A DNA stretch of 64,000 nucleotides from Spirosoma sp. (GCF_026391055.1 NZ_JAPLET010000021.1:90604-154603); one strand, 5' to 3'; positions 52,179 through 61,468 are shown, counted from the stretch's first letter. Numbers and translations: made by a program. The notes: generated by a model not told the origin, from the letters alone.

Positions 52179-54335
52179 TTATTTTACGACTACCCGCACA
52201 CGATCCAGATTCAGGATGCGGGTATAGGGTGTTTTAGCGTCGCCTTCTCGCTGAGAAGCTACCCGTATCGTCGGGAAATACGTGCCGGGTTTTGAAAACG
52301 TGTGCGTCGCTTTAACCGTGACGCGGGAACCCGTTTTATCCGTTGGCGTCAGGGTAGCGGCCACCCGATAAAACGGGTTCGCCAGCTTGCCACTATTTTC
52401 GGGCAATCCCTCGAAATTCCAGCCAGCCGCCACGACTTTACCCTTGTTTTTGGGTACGGCAACCTCAGCCGTGAAGGTGACGGTTTGTCCCACCGAAATA
52501 TCAGCCCGTTTGCTGCCGTTCGCGTTTAGGCTGACGACGGGCTGTATACCCCGGCGCTCGTCGGCCGTTTGCGGAATAATCACCTGACCGTTGTCGATGG
52601 TGTAATTCGTCGTAGTGGCTGGCTCGACGCCTTTCTCGACCCAGGCGCTCAGGTCCAGCAAGGCCTGTTGCAATACACCCAGGTAACTCACCGTATGCGT
52701 TGGATCATCTTCCACCGCCACATCGCCGTGGAGGGCATGGTCAGTATACCAGAGTCTGAAATGCACGTCGGCACTGTCCCCCAGCACTTCCTTCACCCGG
52801 CTGCGGTACCAGTCGGCCTGCCAGGCAAAGGCTTCGCGGTCCCAGAGCGATTCAAGCAGGATCATTTTACCGTTGAATTTACCCGTCGGCAGCACACCCG
52901 CGGCACCACGGGTAAACAAAGGGCCTAAGAGCATCGGCCGCTGTGGATACAAAGGTTTGCCTGAGGCATCGCGAAACTGATTCCAGACGGGGTATTGCGG
53001 GCCGGGGTCCTGATGGCGATGGTAGGTTTGTACGGCCAGAAAGTTGGAATTATCCACCTGTACGTCATCGCCAGGTTTGATCAGCGCCAGCACAGCTGCG
53101 TCGGCAGGACCCAGCACCACTTTATCGCCGGCGATTTTAGTCAGTTGCAGACTTTTTCCCGCAGCGGCTCCACTTTTAATGAGCAGATCGCCACCCAAAA
53201 AATCAATATTGGGGAGCGCGTTATCGAGTTGAAAGGCCACGGGCATGTTGCCTTCGACCCCACCGATGCTTTTCCAAGCGGCATCGGCGGTGCCCCGGTC
53301 GTGTTCGGACAACGGTTGACTTAATCCCAGACTGACAGCCTTAGTAATCGGAATGCCCGCTTTGATTTTGCCGGGTTGCTGGATTCGGGATTTGAGCAAC
53401 GATGCGGTTGGGTTAGTGCCCAAATACCCCGGCTTCGACCAGAAGTCCTGCGTGAAATAGGTATTATCCGCCCCGACGATGCCCTGATAGAGCACCAAAA
53501 AGCCGTGGATGCCCATGCTTTTGTAGCCATACCAGGATTTAGGCGGAAAGCCCATAGCCGTCACCTCGCGCAGGGCTTCTTTTTCCTCATCGTTCAAACC
53601 GGCATACATATCCCCACTGCCGCCCGGCTCCAGTGCATCGATGATCTGGGGAAATTTATCCTTTAGTATGCGCATGGCGTTCATCCGAACTGTAAAGACA
53701 TTGGGAATGGCGACGGGTGAACCCAGTACGTACGGGACGGCTCCGTCCCACACGCCTTGCGTGTTTTCCATACCGCCCACCGTTCGGAAGGCACCCCCAC
53801 TCCCTCCGAAGCAATAGCCGTATGTCCGGTGTTTTCCATATAACTGAGCGGCTACGATGCGTGAGAACTGAGCTGAAGTGGCATTTACGCGGTAAGCGCC
53901 AATGGTTGGATCGGTAGCCATCGGTTTGGAAAAGTCGATCGCGCCCCCTTCGTTGGTTTCGATAAAGTAAGCGCCATGGCTAACGGAAAAGCCAATCTTG
54001 TCTTCCTCACCGGTTGCACCCTGCGACAAGTTTTCATTATCGGGAAAGGGAGTTATGTACTGGAAGAAGCGGCCCTTGTAGTTTGCTTTGGCGGGGAAGT
54101 AAAACGAGAAACGGGCGCCAGTTCCGGTAAATCCGCCATGCACATAGTGGTGGCGCACCGGCTTATCCCGCCATTCATCCACATCGACATACGGCTCCTT
54201 GAAGAGCGGATCGGCGGTGGTAAACTGTTTCGCCAGTTCAGGGCTTAGCTGGGTCAGGTTAGTCTGCGCGTTGGCAACTGCAACGGCGCAAAGCGACAGG
54301 ATCAGCAGGAGTTTAATAGAATTGAACGATGCCAT
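52179..54335 (-). CDS. Secreted alpha/beta hydrolase with C-terminal PKD-like domain (tannase/feruloyl-esterase-like)
   Basis: 718 residues. A signal peptide (LLILSLCAVAVANAQ) precedes a hydrolase region with the nucleophile elbow CFGGSGGAFRTVGGME near residue 174, and late blocks LLESLWDREAFAWQADWYRSRV and LWYTDHALHGDVAVEDDPTH with Asp/His that could complete a triad. The last 130 residues, from about VVSLNANGSKRADISVGQTVTFTAEV, look like a PKD/Ig-like domain ending in FSKPGTYFPTIRVAS. The substrate is unknown; neighbours imply a glycan ester. It is the first gene of the operon with the galactosidase, and its -7 box lies at 54433-54440. Confidence 0.75.
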   Translation of the reverse strand: MASFNSIKLLLILSLCAVAVANAQTNLTQLSPELAKQFTTADPLFKEPYVDVDEWRDKPVRHHYVHGGFTGTGARFSFYFPAKANYKGRFFQYITPFPDNENLSQGATGEEDKIGFSVSHGAYFIETNEGGAIDFSKPMATDPTIGAYRVNATSAQFSRIVAAQLYGKHRTYGYCFGGSGGAFRTVGGMENTQGVWDGAVPYVLGSPVAIPNVFTVRMNAMRILKDKFPQIIDALEPGGSGDMYAGLNDEEKEALREVTAMGFPPKSWYGYKSMGIHGFLVLYQGIVGADNTYFTQDFWSKPGYLGTNPTASLLKSRIQQPGKIKAGIPITKAVSLGLSQPLSEHDRGTADAAWKSIGGVEGNMPVAFQLDNALPNIDFLGGDLLIKSGAAAGKSLQLTKIAGDKVVLGPADAAVLALIKPGDDVQVDNSNFLAVQTYHRHQDPGPQYPVWNQFRDASGKPLYPQRPMLLGPLFTRGAAGVLPTGKFNGKMILLESLWDREAFAWQADWYRSRVKEVLGDSADVHFRLWYTDHALHGDVAVEDDPTHTVSYLGVLQQALLDLSAWVEKGVEPATTTNYTIDNGQVIIPQTADERRGIQPVVSLNANGSKRADISVGQTVTFTAEVAVPKNKGKVVAAGWNFEGLPENSGKLANPFYRVAATLTPTDKTGSRVTVKATHTFSKPGTYFPTIRVASQREGDAKTPYTRILNLDRVRVVVK

Positions 54336-54432
54336 AGTTCATAACTTACATAAAGTAATCAGAGAACGGGTCAACGATCTGTAAACAAAGAAGTTAGTAC
54401 GTAACAGTATGCCGTGCCAGTCAACTAATGTG

Positions 54433-54440
54433 CAAAGTTA
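54433..54440 (-). promoter_or_regulatory. Candidate -7 box of the hydrolase/galactosidase operon
   Basis: On the minus strand, TAACTTTG matches TAnnTTTG about 97 bases before the hydrolase start. A TTTAG sequence about 21 bases upstream falls within the palindrome at 54455-54479 and could serve as -33. Confidence 0.5.
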
Positions 54441-54454
54441 TTAAAATCAGTTTA

Positions 54455-54479
54455 TTATTATCTAAAATTGAGATAATAA
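54455..54479. promoter_or_regulatory. Palindromic operator candidate for the Nudix-fold regulator
   Basis: TTATTATCT and AGATAATAA, nine perfect base pairs with a seven-base AT-rich spacer (AAAATTG). It lies between divergent genes and overlaps the -33 region of both predicted promoters, so a bound regulator would affect both. Its place beside an NrtR/AraR-type gene suggests it is that protein's site. Confidence 0.65.
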
Positions 54480-54500
54480 ATTATGCATGATTTATCTTTG
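54467..54500 (+). promoter_or_regulatory. Promoter of the Nudix-fold regulator
   Basis: ATTG (54467-54470) and TATCTTTG (54493-54500, perfect TAnnTTTG) are separated by 22 bases, near the consensus 19-21. The right arm of the palindrome falls directly after -33, consistent with autoregulation. Confidence 0.55.
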
Positions 54501-54587
54501 CAATGTCAACTGCTGGCAGGCCCCTAAATTGAGTCTATTAGCGCGGTTGATAAATGGCAATTAGATTAATAAAAGCTGCCCATTCCT

Positions 54588-55358
54588 ATGCAACATGTAA
54601 GTCAGCAAGCGTATATGCCCCAGGTTAGCATTGATTGTGTAATCTTCGGCTACAAGGCAAGACAACTGAAGGTTCTTATCCCGAAACTTGATCTGGCCGG
54701 TGACTTCTGGACGCTGCCGAGCGGCTTTGTGTATCAGTATGAGGATATTGACGCAGCGGCCATACGGATTTTGGGGGATAGAACGGGTATCATCGACATT
54801 TACCTGGAACAGTTTCGGGTGTTTGGTAAAGCCAGCCGCGACAATGGCCGCTTTATTGATCAGCTCATTGAGCTAAACCAGGAAAAACTGGAGAAAAAAC
54901 AGCGAAATCCAGCTGATTACGAATGGATTACCAAACGATTCATCTCCATTGGCTATTACGCCCTGGTCGATATTAACAAGGTTATCCCGCAAAAAACCAG
55001 TTTAGATGCCACCATAGACTGGTATGACATTCACGAGCTGCCTGCCATGATTTTAGATCATAACGACATCGTTCAGGAAGCACTCAGTACGTTACGCCGT
55101 GATCTGGATCAGAAATTGATTGCGTATAATTTGCTGCCGGAGACGTTTACCATGAAAGAACTTCAGCAGTTATATGAAGCCATCTACGACCAACCGTTTG
55201 CCGCCAACAATTTCCCCCGGAAGATTTTGGAACAGAACGTTCTGGAGCGGCTGGAGAAGAAGTTCACCGGTGCCGCCAACAAAGCCCCGTACTTATACCG
55301 GCTACGTCAGCAACCAGTACCAAACTCGCCAGTGATGGATTGTAACGTGTGTCCTTAA
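54588..55358 (+). CDS. Nudix-fold transcriptional regulator (NrtR/AraR type) with degenerate Nudix box
   Basis: 256 residues. An N-terminal Nudix fold (VSIDCVIFGYKARQLKVLIPK, then DFWTLPSGFVYQYEDIDAAA) is followed by a C-terminal winged helix (LPETFTMKELQQLYEAIYDQPFAANNFPRKILEQNVLE). The Nudix box should be Gx5Ex7REUxEExGU, but here GFVYQYEDIDAAAIRILGDRTGI lacks the REUxEE acids, so it is probably a non-catalytic sensor. Regulators of this build control NAD or sugar genes (AraR in Bacteroides). The divergent hydrolase/galactosidase operon and the palindrome between suggest a sugar-responsive repressor. The start is ATG 54588. Confidence 0.88.
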   Translation: MQHVSQQAYMPQVSIDCVIFGYKARQLKVLIPKLDLAGDFWTLPSGFVYQYEDIDAAAIRILGDRTGIIDIYLEQFRVFGKASRDNGRFIDQLIELNQEKLEKKQRNPADYEWITKRFISIGYYALVDINKVIPQKTSLDATIDWYDIHELPAMILDHNDIVQEALSTLRRDLDQKLIAYNLLPETFTMKELQQLYEAIYDQPFAANNFPRKILEQNVLERLEKKFTGAANKAPYLYRLRQQPVPNSPVMDCNVCP

Positions 55359-55400
55359 ACCCGTCAACTTAACTAATATGTTTAACCGTCGAACAGCCAG

Positions 55401-55637
55401 CTGAATTACGATAAAGAAAAGCACGTTGCCCAGCTTAAGGCGCTGGTGGCCGCCAAGCCCAAATTTTACTGGGTCGGGATTGGCAAGGCTGACTTTCTGT
55501 ATGACACGGTAACCAAACTACGCAACCTGTATGATGATGTTAGCCTTCCGTACACCTACCGGGAAACTGCTGGGGCGCACACCTAGAACGAATGGCGGCT
55601 TTACTTAACTGAACTGGCTCCGCACTATTTTAAATAG
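55401..55637 (+). pseudogene. C-terminal remnant of an esterase (PF00756-like) with nonsense codon
   Basis: In one frame from 55401: LNYDKEKHVAQLKALVAAKP, FYWVGIGKADFLYDTVTKL, SLPYTYRETAGAHT, stop, then NEWRLYLTELAPHYFK. This is the C-terminal end of a secreted putative esterase, whose usual form is GxHTWxxWRxYLxxxxPxLF. The TAG at 55584-55586 stands where Trp (TGG) is expected, a one-base change, and the N-terminal two thirds of the gene are missing. It is not expressed as a functional enzyme. Confidence 0.78.
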
Positions 55638-55730
55638 CCGTCAACCACAGAAGGGTGGCTGATCATTGCATATGTACAGTCCGGCTCATTAGGACGTTGG
55701 TAGCAAAATAGGTTGACTTACAGCCAGTAG

Positions 55731-56471
55731 TTAGCCTTCATTGCTTTTCACGGTATGTCGGCCATTTGCGACTGCTCCATCATTGCTTGCAATTATGTGG
55801 GTGTCGGTGATTGCTCGGCTATGTATATCGCTTTTAACAACTACGGGTAATTCATTTTCTTTTTTCGTTATATTGAAGCTATTGAGGAACCCCTTTATAC
55901 GTGACGGGTCATATCCTGCCAAATAGGCTAGTAGCGACACTGTTACGGCAAATCTGGTATAAGATGAGGCAGTTAAGCCCATAAATTCGCCAGCATTTGT
56001 TGGGTCGATCGCTGTGGTAAAATTTGTCAGATAAGAGCCAGCAATAAAGATCATGTAGGTGATAAAGCCGCGAAGTAGCGATACAAGGGGATTTTCTGTC
56101 ATGTATAAGTAGCTTTGATAATCGGCTGAATCAGGTTGAATGGTAGCAGGATCAACGAGAGAAAACTTATTTTCAGCTGCCAGATTACTGGCAATTCCAC
56201 CCAGAGAGCCTGCCAGGGATGAAAGCACGGCTACATTTATGGGAGTTAGGCTCACCGCATAAAGGAGTAGGTATTTCCAGTTTAAAATGTCGGCTGGCAT
56301 AATGCATGCGCGGAAGTCTTTCGCTTCCAGACTTAGACCCAGTATGAAAAGGAATAGCCATCCTAAAAATAGAAATGTCCCTAAACAGGTTCTATAGTAA
56401 ATGTCCGCTTTGCTCAATTGGGTAAATTTTCTAGTTGTCTGTTCTGGTATTTCCTGCCCAAGAGTTTTCAT
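55731..56471 (-). CDS. Unknown multi-pass membrane protein
   Basis: 246 residues starting at ATG 56471 (MKTLGQEIPEQTT). Four hydrophobic segments are visible: CLGTFLFLGWLFLFILGLSL, YLLLYAVSLTPINVAVLSSL with SLAGSLGGIAS after it, GFITYMIFIAGSYLTNF, and YTRFAVTVSLLAYLAGYDPS. The C-terminal 50 residues are soluble. I do not recognise a family. A frame to 56534 gives a 21-residue longer start that is less likely. It lies downstream of the 1118-residue membrane protein on the same strand with a gap of about 217 bases and may work with it. Confidence 0.65.
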   Translation of the reverse strand: MKTLGQEIPEQTTRKFTQLSKADIYYRTCLGTFLFLGWLFLFILGLSLEAKDFRACIMPADILNWKYLLLYAVSLTPINVAVLSSLAGSLGGIASNLAAENKFSLVDPATIQPDSADYQSYLYMTENPLVSLLRGFITYMIFIAGSYLTNFTTAIDPTNAGEFMGLTASSYTRFAVTVSLLAYLAGYDPSRIKGFLNSFNITKKENELPVVVKSDIHSRAITDTHIIASNDGAVANGRHTVKSNEG

Positions 56472-56688
56472 CGCTTCAGATTTAAAATTGACTATACAAC
56501 GCTGCGCTAAACTTCTGGTAAAGAGGTCACCCAAATTGGCAAGCCCGACTATAGTCTGGTATTGCGGTTAAGTGAGTCAAGTCAGTTTTCGACCTCCGTT
56601 TTCTTCCTGTATTATCATATAATCCGTGAATCCATATCGTCGATACTACACGGCTATCCTGTACAGGCACTTTTTAGGGTGAAGGACG

Positions 56689-59600
56689 TCAGTTGTCCGC
56701 TTCGTCATTACGTCGATAGACGCCAAGTGCCCGAACGAGCGTGGCGAAATCAGTATTGGTGCGCCCAAAGGCCAAATCTGATAAAAAAGCATTTTCATTC
56801 TGATTCCATTCTGGCGTTTCGACACGGGGAACAGCTTCTTTCGTAGCCACCAATAAATTGAGTAGCTCGTCGAGTGGGAAATCATACCCCAACTGACCAC
56901 GAAAGGCGAGTCTGAAAACACGTTGTAACTGCGTAAATTGCTGCATATCGTGCAAAACGTGCTTGTAGCTCGGACTTGAATTGATACCACGCATAACAGC
57001 CAGATTAACGGCGTTTTGAGCCGTTAGGGCCGGAAACTGCCATGGATCCATATCGGCCTCGTCTGTTTGTTCCTGGTCGTCGGTAGCATCGGGCTTTGAG
57101 ACAGAGGTAAACGCTACCTGTACCATAAAATCAAGTGGGTAGTATGGATTCAGGGTGTTGTTTTGTAAAAAACTCAGGTTTTTATCGACCGAATATTTTT
57201 GCTCACGAACGCCTGACCACACCTCAAATTCACTGGCAAAAGCAGCATGGTTGCTGTTCCCCCCTTGTTTGAAGGTAAGCATCAGTTTTTGTTTAAATGT
57301 GCTAACGTCAGCACTAGTCTTCATAACCTGTTGTATGACTCTTAATAGGTCCATATCGAAATAGGCCGATTTTTCCTGAAAGGGAAAGTCGGCTGGGCTG
57401 TCTTCCGGCATCATGGAGCGTAGCAAAGGCCAAAACTTCCCTAAACCGGTCCATTTAGCTTGTTGGTTTTGACGAAGGCGTTCGAGTGTTTTCTGATCAA
57501 CCTGAGACTGCTCCTGATCCGTAACCTGGGCCAAGGTCCGCTCCAGATAGGCCGTGCTATACAATATACCCCACATCGTGACCCGTTCTCGGGCTTTACT
57601 TATTTCCGGGCTCTGAAAGCTATCGACCAGGCGATCCAAATCCATGGATGTTAGCCCTAATTTGCTGTTTACCAGCGACGGATGTAATAGAACTTTGAGT
57701 TGAGAAATTGGCGGGACGCTTACCATGGTAACGGTGGTCAGTCGTCCATCGGCAGCGTAAGCTAAAGCCTGCTGGACAATTGCTTTTGGATAGGTGCCGA
57801 CACGAACGATAGATTTGTCGCGGTTTCGCAGTGATATCGTTAGATTATCAGCCTCGTTTTGCCAGATTAAATCGACGAAATCGGCACCGGTTTTTTTGGC
57901 GGATGCCGTACTGTTTTCCGGGTCATTGCCTATCAATACACCACCGATCCGACTAAAACCACGCAGCCGAATATAACTTCTGGAACGAACAAACGAAGCC
58001 TCTGCCTTGCTGAGTCCGTTGCTGATTAACTCACCTGCTGCCTGCAGAGCATTGCCCGCCGATTCCAGAGCAAGACGCTCCGAAGCTCCCTCAACCGAAG
58101 CCAGAGATCGGCGCAACTGACCCGCCGACGTTCTGGCTTCAGACCCCATCTGTCCGGGGAAGAAATCTTCGTAAGAGTTCAGTGCCGCTGTTGACCCTTC
58201 GCTGACCGAGCCTCCATTTAAGTTTTTCAGCGCTTCACCGGCTTCCTTCAGGTTGACTTTTTTAACATTCGGGTTCAGGCTTGGTGGATGATGACCCGCA
58301 ATGGCATCGGCAGAACCCAGTGGTATCGCTGGCATTTCAGCACGCATGGTAGCCACCCGGTGATTGCCACCAAACACGTCGCCAGGCGTAATGTCCTTGA
58401 ATCGCTTGATCACATCTTCGTAGGCTTCACCCCTCGCCGTCATTTCCATAAATTCATAGCTCATCTTGGCATGAGCTTTCTCGAGCAGATCTCCCTGAAC
58501 ATTGTCTACAAACTCTTTCATTAAATCATCCAGGGCTTCCTGCCCTGTTAGGTGAACGTCATGGTCGGCAATTTTGCCAATGGCTTCTGTAAAGAGACGT
58601 CCTCTTAAATCGTTCAAAACAATCGGCTCATGAAACGAAGCTTTGTAGGTAGCAAAGTTTCGCTTGGCACGGGTCCATAGAACATCCGATTTACTGGCGA
58701 AATCCCTTCGCATCCGGGCCCTAAAATCTATACCCGCGGCTGTTTTAGGTCTTCTTCGAAATGAATCACCCTTCACCCCGGCTTTCGCCAATGTTCGTCC
58801 ACTTTCAGATTCTATATGTGTATAAGCTCTGATAAATTTCCAGTTCGCTTTTTCCCCGGGTGTAGACAGATCATATAATGAACTATCAGCTATATCAGGC
58901 TGCGTGTTGAAGTCCGGGTCATTACTACGATTGGCTGCCATAGAAACAAAGGCATTGAGGATTCGCTGGCGAACCACCAACGATCGCATCTTGAAAACCT
59001 CACTCTCTTTGGCTATCGTCGCAGAATCGTCAGTCGATAGTTGTTCGAAAAGGCTATTGGCAAACAGCAGTTCATAGTCGGCCGCCATTTCATCCAAAAC
59101 AGCCTCATCTTCCGTTGAAACCATTCGTTGCCCGGTAGTTTCACTGATTACCTGCTCAAAAGAGGATCGGGCTTCATCCAGCTTTTTTGTCAGATAAGTC
59201 TCCCCTAATTGATCGGCCAATATTCGGCTCCCCTGTAACGTTTGAACCGTAATAAGAGATATGAGTGTACAGACAAGGGCAACTTTGGATAGGGTGCCGG
59301 TAACGTTTGTAACCGTATTGACCAGGCCCTTGCTGCTAAGGAAAACTAAAATGTCATCTTTTAAGGTCGTATTTGCTGTAACTGCATTTTCAAGCTTTAC
59401 GCGCCGGAAAATATCGAGCCGATACCAGGCATCGGTATATAGTTCGAGTATCTCCTTGGCTTTCCGGATCTGTTCCTCCGTTTGGGCTGATGGTGTAGTT
59501 TTATAGGCTTCGTTCAGTTCATTAAGATAATCGGTAAACTCTCGAATGCTATTCTGTATGGCCTGCAGGTCGGCAGTCAATGGTAAGTCTGTGTACGCTA

Positions 59601-60045
59601 GTTTGCCACTAGAGAAGCCTTCTGCCAGCTCAACCGCTTTACGGTCAAACTGATCACTGTACTGTTTTTTATACGAACGGTAAAGGGAGGCACAGAAGGC
59701 AATAAGCAAAACCCCAAGGCCAAGGTATTCGTAGCCAGGTTTGTCACTTATTGCCTCAAGTGTTGTGTTGACGCGGTCAGAAAAATCAAGTAATCCTTTA
59801 GCGAGTCCTACAGAGCCAACACCTGCCAACAGATGAATCCCTGCAAACAGAATGCTTAACAGGCTGTACACTATTGCGGCCAGGAGCACCAGCGAATTCA
59901 GGGTATGGGCTGATGAAACGGCGACTTCTTTTAAAATGCGCTTTGAGACGGAAACTGGCTGTGCACTTGCCAGCATTGGAATCAGACTATATTTAATGGC
60001 AGCGTAAAGGCAAAGGCATACGAACGGTAGTAAGTAGAAAGTCAT
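56689..60045 (-). CDS. Large membrane-anchored protein of unknown function
   Basis: 1118 residues, no family recognised. Hydrophobic segments are near residues 1-26 (MTFYLLPFVCLCLYAAIKYS), 48-75, 105-120 and 250-272; the rest (about 840 residues) is mostly soluble with helical and coiled stretches such as TTPSAQTEEQIRKAKEILELYTDAW and a Ser/Gly/Ala-rich part near 620-720 (LNGGSVSEGSTAALNSYED). A region near 690-800 (VRSRSYIRLRGFSRIGGVLIG, IVQQALAYAADGRLTT) looks like a folded domain. There is no lipobox or NTPase P-loop (GxxxxGK[ST]). It stands upstream of the 246-residue membrane protein. Confidence 0.7.
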   Translation of the reverse strand: MTFYLLPFVCLCLYAAIKYSLIPMLASAQPVSVSKRILKEVAVSSAHTLNSLVLLAAIVYSLLSILFAGIHLLAGVGSVGLAKGLLDFSDRVNTTLEAISDKPGYEYLGLGVLLIAFCASLYRSYKKQYSDQFDRKAVELAEGFSSGKLAYTDLPLTADLQAIQNSIREFTDYLNELNEAYKTTPSAQTEEQIRKAKEILELYTDAWYRLDIFRRVKLENAVTANTTLKDDILVFLSSKGLVNTVTNVTGTLSKVALVCTLISLITVQTLQGSRILADQLGETYLTKKLDEARSSFEQVISETTGQRMVSTEDEAVLDEMAADYELLFANSLFEQLSTDDSATIAKESEVFKMRSLVVRQRILNAFVSMAANRSNDPDFNTQPDIADSSLYDLSTPGEKANWKFIRAYTHIESESGRTLAKAGVKGDSFRRRPKTAAGIDFRARMRRDFASKSDVLWTRAKRNFATYKASFHEPIVLNDLRGRLFTEAIGKIADHDVHLTGQEALDDLMKEFVDNVQGDLLEKAHAKMSYEFMEMTARGEAYEDVIKRFKDITPGDVFGGNHRVATMRAEMPAIPLGSADAIAGHHPPSLNPNVKKVNLKEAGEALKNLNGGSVSEGSTAALNSYEDFFPGQMGSEARTSAGQLRRSLASVEGASERLALESAGNALQAAGELISNGLSKAEASFVRSRSYIRLRGFSRIGGVLIGNDPENSTASAKKTGADFVDLIWQNEADNLTISLRNRDKSIVRVGTYPKAIVQQALAYAADGRLTTVTMVSVPPISQLKVLLHPSLVNSKLGLTSMDLDRLVDSFQSPEISKARERVTMWGILYSTAYLERTLAQVTDQEQSQVDQKTLERLRQNQQAKWTGLGKFWPLLRSMMPEDSPADFPFQEKSAYFDMDLLRVIQQVMKTSADVSTFKQKLMLTFKQGGNSNHAAFASEFEVWSGVREQKYSVDKNLSFLQNNTLNPYYPLDFMVQVAFTSVSKPDATDDQEQTDEADMDPWQFPALTAQNAVNLAVMRGINSSPSYKHVLHDMQQFTQLQRVFRLAFRGQLGYDFPLDELLNLLVATKEAVPRVETPEWNQNENAFLSDLAFGRTNTDFATLVRALGVYRRNDEADN

Positions 60046-60412
60046 GATGTAAACAGGTTAGTACTTCGAGCACGAGGAAATAGAGTGTACCCCAATTGAC
60101 TGTTTTGTGAATACCAAAACAAGCTCCGTAATCAATAGCAGCCATAAACTGTCTCCCGATGTATATGGGGGTACGGTTGTTAAAAGAAACGAAGATAATG
60201 AAGTAGCTTATTAGTAATCAATGGGTTATTTCCCGTATTTCAACCGACTTGTGCGGGCATGTCGGTTGAATTCCATTGGGAGGGCTGGGCAGAACACCGA
60301 ACAGGCCAACACCTTGCTGAGGTAAACACGTCAAGGCAGGTCGGATATACATCCCGAGAGCGTTGATCGCTTTGTTAGATTTACGTTTATGGTGCGCTAA
60401 AAAACATCATGC
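60046..60412. other. Intergenic region with hairpin
   Basis: About 370 bases upstream of the 1118-residue gene. TTCAACCGAC (60240-60249) and GTCGGTTGAA (60262-60271) form a perfect ten-base stem with a 12-base loop. It may end transcription of the broken lipoprotein gene or act as a promoter element for the large gene. No ORF is supported. Confidence 0.45.
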
Positions 60413-61280
60413 TCAGCCCTCGCACTCATATTGAATAAAACCATAGGTCTGACTCTCATCCCCAGTAACTAATTTCCGCTTAATCACTCGCCCTTTGGAG
60501 TCGTATGTGTAGATTTTTTTAAAACGCTGGAGCTTCCTATACCGCTTATACTTGTAATCTTAATGAGATTCTGCTTAAAGTCAGACTCGACAACATCTGA
60601 GTAGATAGCAAACGGTAAGTAGGGTTCGCACTGTTCCCTGAAGAAATTATAGTCATCTCCATAGCCATATTGGTCTGTTTAGGCAATCCACCCATTAGAG
60701 TAAACGACCGATTGAACCATATCGCCGACCGGGTTATATTTCATTATGTTAGTTCTTGTTACAAACCCCCAATGCCTATCCTGTTGTACAAGCTGTTGCG
60801 AAGCATTGTAGGTAAATACAGTCACAATAACATTATTTCTATTACTAAGCTCCTCGTCACCGTCGGTCATATACTCGGTAACTGTTTCTATTTTGGAGTT
60901 AGCGCCATACGTTATAACAAAGCGAGATGTTTGAGTTTGATAGCCATTGGAAAAGTCCCACCCTTTGTAACTGTATTTTAATCAGCTTTTCTGATGAATT
61001 GTAGACCAGATTTGCCGAATAGTCTAAAATCCCCTGGGGAGATTTTTACGCCGTTTTTTTTCACATAGTATCCGTTGACTGTAACAAGCCGGTTTCTCTG
61101 GTAAACATATCGCTGCACCTGATCATATCTATCGGAGATTTCTGTTTTCACGGCGGAGAGTTTGCCGGCAGGGAAATTTTGGGCGGATGGGTAGTTAGTC
61201 GGCTCAAGCTTGGGTACTTTGCAACTATTTAATCGAATAACGACCATCAACGGGACAAGTGCCCCACAAAGATTTTTCAT
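60413..61280 (-). pseudogene. Broken lipoprotein-like gene with YD-type repeat sequence
   Basis: Four pieces on the minus strand look like one protein of about 280 residues. From ATG 61280: MKNLCGALVPLMVVIRLNSC (signal and Cys, but a weak lipobox) to FIRKAD, stop. A second frame carries YSYKGWDFSNGYQTQTSRFV and continues to SNGWIA, stop at TAA, then TDQYGYGDDYNFFREQCEPY in the same frame. A third frame ends with IYTYDSKGRVIKRKL and QYECEG at TGA 60413. YTYDSKGRVIKR resembles YD-repeat-like sequence. At least two frameshifts and one stop are needed. Alternatively the first 100-residue frame alone is a gene. Confidence 0.6.
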
Positions 61281-61293
61281 GATTGTATGAAAT

Positions 61294-61345
61294 AAATACG
61301 TGTATTGATGGTGCTAAGGTATAGGCACCATCAATACACGTATTT
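61294..61345. repeat. Perfect 21-base inverted repeat
   Basis: Arms 61294-61314 and 61325-61345 are perfect complements (AAATACGTGTATTGATGGTGC) with a ten-base loop. It lies 13 bases upstream of the broken lipoprotein gene and about 160 bases before the HAD gene, between divergent frames, so it is not an ordinary terminator. It has weak T tracts only. Confidence 0.7.
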
Positions 61346-61366
61346 ACCGGTTGTCATACGGCGAAG

Positions 61367-61468
61367 TTGAGTTGGCCAGCGGTAGATGCAAAGGCACTTT
61401 TCGACGAGATTACCCGTATATTGATTAACCAGCCGGAGCCAGTTGTCTCACCTTCGGTTATAAGCTGA
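61367..61468 (+). other. Coding-like fragment upstream of the HAD gene
   Basis: A frame from TTG 61367 reads LSWPAVDAKALFDEITRILI and NQPEPVVSPSVIS to TGA 61466. After the stop the frame continues SLTFVRDAMK, which with the preceding piece recalls the C-terminal end of LacI-family regulators (…LLxxI…LxVRdS). This could be decayed coding sequence. The match is weak and could be chance. Confidence 0.22.

Noticed and set aside
60670..60981. Plus-strand 103-residue frame near 60.7 kb
   Set aside because: The minus strand shows a consistent decayed protein across it; this frame has no recognisable features.
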